20,918 bases of DNA from Nemertoderma westbladi (taxonomy: Eukaryota > Xenacoelomorpha > Nemertodermatida > Nemertodermatidae), in assembly GCA_032718475.1 (NCBI GenBank), contig JAUCBJ010005979.1, positions 1 to 20,918 on the forward strand, in the 5' to 3' direction. How positions within the stretch are numbered: the first letter of the stretch is position 1; each line of letters opens with the position of its first letter. Position numbers and translations under genes: made by a program. This document shows positions 17,029-20,918 of the stretch, piece after piece. Below the pieces are notes generated by a model. That model saw nothing but the letters and a program-made list of their open reading frames with translations, did not search any database and was not told the origin of the DNA.

Positions 17029-17853
17029 TATAAATTCCTGGATGATATCGACTTCTCAATCCCAGAGGTGGACGTCAGGAAGGTATCCATCATAGTAGGA
17101 ATGGACTGTCCGACGGCCCACGAAAGAATGCAAACGGTCTTCGGCGAAGACAGGCAGTGTGACCCGGTGGCGATATTGACACCATTCGGGTGGACGTTGA
17201 GTGGCCCAATTAAGAGTAAGATACCATTTAGGATGTCGGAGACATCAGGATGCATGTTCGCGGGAACTATGCAAGAAATTGGTGATGAAAGAGCGGAGGA
17301 ACAGCTCAAGAGACTGCTCAGGCAGGATTTTGAGGGACTGAAGGAAACCGGGGTCGGGACCTCGGTAGAAGACAAGCAGGCTCAGCAGAGCGTAAAGGAA
17401 TCTATGAGATGCGACGAGGGGCGGTATACTATAGGAATGGTATGGAAGCTACCGAAGCTACCTCTGCCCGATAATAAAGGAATGGTACTCACGAGGCTTC
17501 GTAAGTTGAAACAGACGTTAAAACGGAGCCCCGAAAAGAATGAGTACATTCATAAGACAATCAGAAAGTACGTCGAGAAGGGATGGGCCGTGGAGTTACC
17601 GGTCGACGAACCAAACACGGACAGGACATATTACCTGCCACTCCACGTGGCTTTAGATCTGAAGAAAGGTAAACTGCGGATGGTAGTGGACGCATCGGTA
17701 AAGACCAACGGGAAATGCCTAAACGACTATCTGCTAGAGGGTCCCAACATATACAACTCAAGGATAGAGGTCCTACTCAGATTCAGGAATGGGAAACACG
17801 CCTTCACCTGTGACATAGAAGGCATGTTCAACCAAGTCCGTATGACGGAATAG
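17029..17853 (+). CDS. pol: pre-RT region and first half of reverse transcriptase (copy 2)
   Basis: Same frame as the preceding piece. The first ATG after the stop is at 17101, and GTG at 17068 is also in frame. Features in order: SIIVGMDCP, then TPFGWTLSGPI, a BEL/Pao signature after the protease. An acidic linker follows, then the fingers with VWKLPKLPLPDN, EKNEYIHKTI, KGWAVELP, NTDRTYYLPLH, GKLRMVVDASVK and LNDYLLEGPN. RT motif A, TCDIEGMFNQV, has the catalytic Asp at 17812-17814. Together with the next piece this would copy element RNA into DNA. A TAG at 17851-17853 interrupts RT straight after QVRMTE, where relatives have an acidic residue or Gln. It is a premature stop rather than a domain end. 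Confidence 0.85.
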   Translation, partial: YKFLDDIDFSIPEVDVRKVSIIVGMDCPTAHERMQTVFGEDRQCDPVAILTPFGWTLSGPIKSKIPFRMSETSGCMFAGTMQEIGDERAEEQLKRLLRQDFEGLKETGVGTSVEDKQAQQSVKESMRCDEGRYTIGMVWKLPKLPLPDNKGMVLTRLRKLKQTLKRSPEKNEYIHKTIRKYVEKGWAVELPVDEPNTDRTYYLPLHVALDLKKGKLRMVVDASVKTNGKCLNDYLLEGPNIYNSRIEVLLRFRNGKHAFTCDIEGMFNQVRMTE

Positions 17854-19767
17854 GATAGCGACAGTCAACGCTTCTTATGGTACAACGGCGACGTGGAACC
17901 GTCGACAATACCGATGTACAAGATGATAGTACAGAATATGGGAGCCAAGTCGTCTTCATTCACGACGACAATGGCCGTAAGAGACACAGTAAAGGGAAAG
18001 GAAGATAAATATAGTACTAGGGCCATCGATATGATTCGACGCGGCTTCTACGTAGACGACGGGATGGACTCTGGAAATACGGTTAAGGAGCTACTGGACA
18101 CAGGGCGCGAGGTTCGCGACATCCTTAAAGGATCCGGCTTTAACCTAACCAAATTCCAATCCAGTTCGAAGGAATTTATTGAGGCGATAAAAGATGAGAG
18201 ACCAGGATCGACCATGGATAATCCCACAACAGCCAAGGGGCAGGACATGGTGAACAAGAGGATAGAGTCTCAACAGAAGGCACTGGGAATCGTGTGGAAC
18301 AGAGAGACAGATGAACTGAAGTACCAGTTGAGTCAGGAGGGCGCAGACATCCACACAAAGAGGGGCTATATGTCATACATAGCAAGGATATACGATCCCC
18401 TAGGCCTAGCATCCCCACTACTAGTCACGGGGAAACAGATACTCAAGAGAGTATACAAGCTAAAGGACGAGTGGGACGCAGAGGTCCCGGAAGAGATTAG
18501 AAAGCAGTGGTATAAGTGGACAGAGAGTCTGGAGCAGATGGGAACATACAGCATGCCACGAGTGTATTTCCCGGATGGGGACATGACGAGTCTGGACCTA
18601 CACATGTTCTCCGATGCGTCGTTAGAGGCATACAGAGCAGCACTCTATTTAGTACAACGAGAGGGGGCTCACAAGCCCAGACTCGCCTTCAGCAAGGCGA
18701 AGTCAACACCACCAGATTCAGCATCGGCTCCTAAGCTAGAATTGACAGCTGCGAGACTAGGAGTTAGGGCCATGGCTTACATAATGGATGCTATTCCCAA
18801 CATAGTGGAGACCCACTACTGGACGGATTCCATGGTAGTACTTGGTTGGCTACATAACGAAAGGACGAGATACCCTATATTCGTCGCAAATAGAGTGGAC
18901 GAAATAAGGGCGACCACAGAACTGGAAAGGTGGCACTACTGCCCAACGGACGAGAACCCTGCGGACTTGTTATCGAGGGGCGTGGTACGCCACACTTTCT
19001 TGAAGAAGGAAGTATTGTGGCAACACGGGCCACAGTTTCTGAGCGATAAGGAGGCCTGGCCGCCGATGAGAAAGGTGGACCCGGGCTCAGGAGAAGTAGT
19101 GTCAGAAGGAGAAGAGGGAGATTCAGAGGGAGAAGAGATATACTCCCAGATGGTGAGGGAGATTAGGGACGTGCAACCAAAACCAGGAGAACTGTGCGAT
19201 AACCCGACGGATAAACTCCTTAGCTACAGTTCTAGTTGGTACAAGACCAAGAAATTGGTGGCGTACTGGAGAGCCTTCGGGAATTTCCTCAGGGGAGTTG
19301 GCAAAGACGTGAAGATCAGAACGACAATAGATCTGGAAGGAGCAGCCAAAGCAGTCATCCGCTATGAGCAGAGGAAGAACTACGGCGACGAGGTGGAACG
19401 CGTCGGCAAACAACAGCATCTCCGACGGGACAGCGAGCTGATCACGCTGTCACCACAACTTAATGACGACGGGATTCTAGTAATGAACTCTAGGGTGGGA
19501 TACAACAACAGTATCGTCGTACCACCGAAGCCCATCATCATCCCCACAGGATCGCCGATAGTCCACCAGATTATCTGGGACTCCCATAAGTCGATATTGC
19601 ACGGGGGCACCAACCGAACCCTCACGGAGATAAGGAGGTCCTTTTGGGTCAAACAGTTGAGGAAGAAGGTAAAGGCGGTAGTGTGGCAGTGCCAAACCTG
19701 CCGACGAGCAAAGAAGGAGCGAGCCATACAGGAGATGGCACCACTACCGGCGAGTAGGGTAAGATAG
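17854..19767 (+). CDS. pol: second half of RT, RNase H and integrase zinc domain (copy 2)
   Basis: Continues the same frame after the TAG at 17851. RT: SQRFLWYNGD, the segment MYKMIVQNMGAKSS, and the catalytic YVDD box at 18049-18060. RNase H: Asp in FSDASLEAY (18613-18615), Glu in KLELTAARL (18739-18741), Asp in YWTDSMVV (18826-18828) and Asp in NPADLLSRG (18964-18966). This is a full DEDD set and it degrades RNA in the hybrid. A charged Glu-rich linker (about 19080-19150) leads to the integrase H2C2 zinc domain, with His at 19585-19587 and 19600-19602 and Cys at 19690-19692 and 19699-19701. A TAG at 19765-19767 stops the frame between the zinc domain and the DDE core. The next codons (HDPPFTYCGVDMF) continue normally. 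The first ATG of the piece would be at 17911-17913. Confidence 0.9.
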   Translation, partial: DSDSQRFLWYNGDVEPSTIPMYKMIVQNMGAKSSSFTTTMAVRDTVKGKEDKYSTRAIDMIRRGFYVDDGMDSGNTVKELLDTGREVRDILKGSGFNLTKFQSSSKEFIEAIKDERPGSTMDNPTTAKGQDMVNKRIESQQKALGIVWNRETDELKYQLSQEGADIHTKRGYMSYIARIYDPLGLASPLLVTGKQILKRVYKLKDEWDAEVPEEIRKQWYKWTESLEQMGTYSMPRVYFPDGDMTSLDLHMFSDASLEAYRAALYLVQREGAHKPRLAFSKAKSTPPDSASAPKLELTAARLGVRAMAYIMDAIPNIVETHYWTDSMVVLGWLHNERTRYPIFVANRVDEIRATTELERWHYCPTDENPADLLSRGVVRHTFLKKEVLWQHGPQFLSDKEAWPPMRKVDPGSGEVVSEGEEGDSEGEEIYSQMVREIRDVQPKPGELCDNPTDKLLSYSSSWYKTKKLVAYWRAFGNFLRGVGKDVKIRTTIDLEGAAKAVIRYEQRKNYGDEVERVGKQQHLRRDSELITLSPQLNDDGILVMNSRVGYNNSIVVPPKPIIIPTGSPIVHQIIWDSHKSILHGGTNRTLTEIRRSFWVKQLRKKVKAVVWQCQTCRRAKKERAIQEMAPLPASRVR

Positions 19768-20694
19768 CACGACCCGCCATTTACGTATTGCGGTGTGGAC
19801 ATGTTCGGGCCGATAAAGATCAAGGTGATGCGGCACACAGAGAAACGCTACGGTATTATCTTCGTATGTAATAACACGCAGGCGGTAGGGATAGAACTCG
19901 CCCAAGATGCAACTGCATCGGCATTCATTAATGCCTTAGAAAGGTTTAGAGACCGCAAAGGTGGGACGATCGCAGTGATATACTCCGACAACGGGACCAA
20001 CTTTGTGGGGGCGGAGAACGAGATGGCAGAGGCCTTGGATATCCTGGAAGGAGAGGAAGTCAGGGCAGCCATGAGGCGACAACAAGTAAAGTGGGAGAGG
20101 AGGACGCCGTATGCACCGCATACCCTAGGATGCGTCGAGAGACTCGTGGGTAGTTCGAAGCGTCTGATGACGAAGTTGATGAACACCCACATGGTTACGG
20201 AGGACGTGCTAAGAACAGTACTTGCGAAGTGTGAGGGTATCATTAATAGCAGACCACTATATCCAGAGAATGATGACCCTGAGTCACTAGACGTGCTGAC
20301 ACCCAGCCATTTTCTAATGGAGAGGCCAGCGACCATCGATATGCGGGGTGTAGACCCAGATGACATACACTCCCGCCAGAGTTGGAAAGTCGCTAAGGCG
20401 ATAAGCGCAGAGTATTGGAGGAGGTGGGTTGAGGAATATCTACCCACGCTTCACAGAAGAAGCAAGTGGAGGAACACCAACAAAGAGTTAAAGGAGGGTG
20501 ATCTGGTGATCGTCACCGATGATACCATCATCAACAACCAGTGGCGGTTGGCGAGAGTTGTGGGCACTTACTCCGATGAGGACGGAAGAGTCCGATTGGT
20601 AGAAGTGCGGATAGGTGGCAAGATAAGTGCGAAAGACAGGAAGACCTACAGAAGGGCTGTAGGGAAGTGCTGTCTACTAGAAGGAGCACCATAG
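19768..20694 (+). CDS. pol: integrase DDE core and C-terminal integrase-associated domain (copy 2)
   Basis: Same frame after the TAG at 19765; the first ATG is at 19801 inside the core. The catalytic triad is complete: GVDMFGP (Asp 19798-19800), SDNGTNF (Asp 19987-19989) and CVERLVG (Glu 20137-20139), with spacings of 62 and 49 residues. Relatives usually have GGxWER at the last site; here it is GCVERL. LAKCEGIINSRPLYP and LTPSHFLM follow. From about 20380 the C-terminal domain typical of BEL/Pao integrases (DUF5641-like) reads SWKVAKAISAEYWRRW, RSKW, GDLVIVTDD, NQWRLARVV and VGKCCLLE, ending at TAG 20692-20694. With an ATG at 19801 the first catalytic Asp would be lost, so the piece is functional only as part of the polyprotein. 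Confidence 0.9.
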   Translation, partial: HDPPFTYCGVDMFGPIKIKVMRHTEKRYGIIFVCNNTQAVGIELAQDATASAFINALERFRDRKGGTIAVIYSDNGTNFVGAENEMAEALDILEGEEVRAAMRRQQVKWERRTPYAPHTLGCVERLVGSSKRLMTKLMNTHMVTEDVLRTVLAKCEGIINSRPLYPENDDPESLDVLTPSHFLMERPATIDMRGVDPDDIHSRQSWKVAKAISAEYWRRWVEEYLPTLHRRSKWRNTNKELKEGDLVIVTDDTIINNQWRLARVVGTYSDEDGRVRLVEVRIGGKISAKDRKTYRRAVGKCCLLEGAP

Positions 20695-20918
20695 AGTGGA
20701 GTAAGAGTGGTGTTTAGTCGTCCAAAGTTTTGGACTGAGGGGGGTGGGATTGAGGGCTAGACGCCCTTCCCACACATAAAATAAAAAAATAAAAAATAAA
20801 GAGAAAGTGATTATAGTACATAATAGGTACGCAGTAAGCAGATAGAAGTTAGATAGTAGGAAATTAGTAGTAAGAGGGTACGTAGTACCACTAGTTAGAT
20901 AGTTAAGTCAGAAGTCAG
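20695..20918 (+). other. 3' untranslated region with candidate polypurine tract and possible start of 3' LTR
   Basis: There is no coding sequence. GTCCAAAGTTTTGGAC (20720-20735) is a perfect 7-bp stem with a 2-base loop. It is followed directly by the purine run GAGGGGGGTGGGA (20737-20749), a good candidate polypurine tract that would prime plus-strand DNA. If so, the 3' LTR starts at about TGAGGG (20751). AGGGC (20753) and GCCCT (20763) form another small stem. AATAAA sequences occur at 20780, 20788 and 20795. No matching LTR start was found upstream of 12406, so the LTR boundary is unproven. The window ends before the element does. Confidence 0.45.

Larger units (their letters stand above)
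12406..20918 (+). mobile_element. BEL/Pao-type LTR retrotransposon, copy 2, nearly complete; 3' end cut by window
   Basis: Gag, zinc knuckles, aspartic protease, RT (YVDD), RNase H, H2C2 integrase zinc domain, DDE core and the C-terminal integrase-associated domain occur in that order on one strand over 8.3 kb. This is the BEL/Pao layout. All catalytic residues looked for are present. Defects are few: frame changes at the two G-tracts (13740-13760 and 14471-14489) and near 15985, plus three in-frame stops in pol. This suggests a younger insertion than copy 1, or a copy with some sequencing error. Oddities are a very long gag region (over 4 kb), split by a TAATG junction, with Asn-rich, poly-Gly and 20-residue repeat sections. 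The LTRs are unresolved. Confidence 0.92.

Noticed and set aside
17026-19767. Reassigned TAA/TAG codons (alternative genetic code) to explain the stops in pol.
   Set aside because: TAG also ends the integrase frame at a natural place (20692), copy 1 has TGA stops as well, and BEL/Pao elements occur in animals with the standard code.
11702-20918. A matched LTR pair around copy 2.
   Set aside because: The 168 bases after the candidate polypurine tract do not match anything I can see upstream of 12406, and the right end of the element is outside the window.

Overview
This is eukaryotic, almost certainly metazoan (probably invertebrate) nuclear DNA. Two retroelements of the BEL/Pao group, a lineage known only from animals, occupy the two ends. 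Between them is AT-rich sequence full of palindromes and inverted repeats. Nothing looks bacterial: there are no operons, Shine-Dalgarno sites, tRNAs, rRNAs or CRISPR arrays. I cannot name the species. A mollusc or other invertebrate is a guess from the element types and the G-tracts.

Layout. (1) 1-3961: an old, broken BEL/Pao gag-pol on the + strand, cut by the left window edge. It shows gag zinc-knuckle remnants, an aspartic protease, the RT N-terminus fused by deletion to the end of RNase H, and integrase. It carries many stops and frameshifts. (2) 3947-5450: AT-rich non-coding DNA with CTTGAAA repeats, a diverged 96-bp direct repeat and a four-unit heat-shock-element-like palindrome. (3) 5450-7859: an island richer in GC than its flanks, holding an intronless, frameshifted protein gene of about 700 codons that I do not recognise. 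One segment has a CX2C-X26-CX2C zinc-binding pattern. It is the best candidate for something undescribed, possibly an endogenous viral element or a retrocopy. (4) 7860-11701: AT-rich DNA with a dispersed TTCTAGAA palindrome, CTAGCTA arrays, an inverted repeat near 9.0-9.6 kb and a long inverted repeat at 10581-11687 (arms about 0.5 kb, spacer about 0.1 kb). (5) 11702-20918: a second, better preserved BEL/Pao element with a leader or putative LTR, a long and apparently split gag, then protease, RT, RNase H, integrase and a C-terminal integrase-associated domain. Its right end is cut by the window.

In the second element the pol part stays in one frame from about 15985 to 20694, broken only by three stop codons (TAA 17026, TAG 17851, TAG 19765). 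All the catalytic motifs of protease, RT, RNase H and integrase that I looked for are present. The gag part is in pieces: a 397-codon first ORF ends in a TAATG stop/start overlap, two frame changes coincide with 21-G and 19-G homopolymers, and a third lies near 15985. The copy as written could not make its full set of proteins. Whether the homopolymer breaks are biological or sequencing errors is open.

All calls come from reading the translations by eye. No alignment or database search was possible. Repeat identities and boundaries are approximate.
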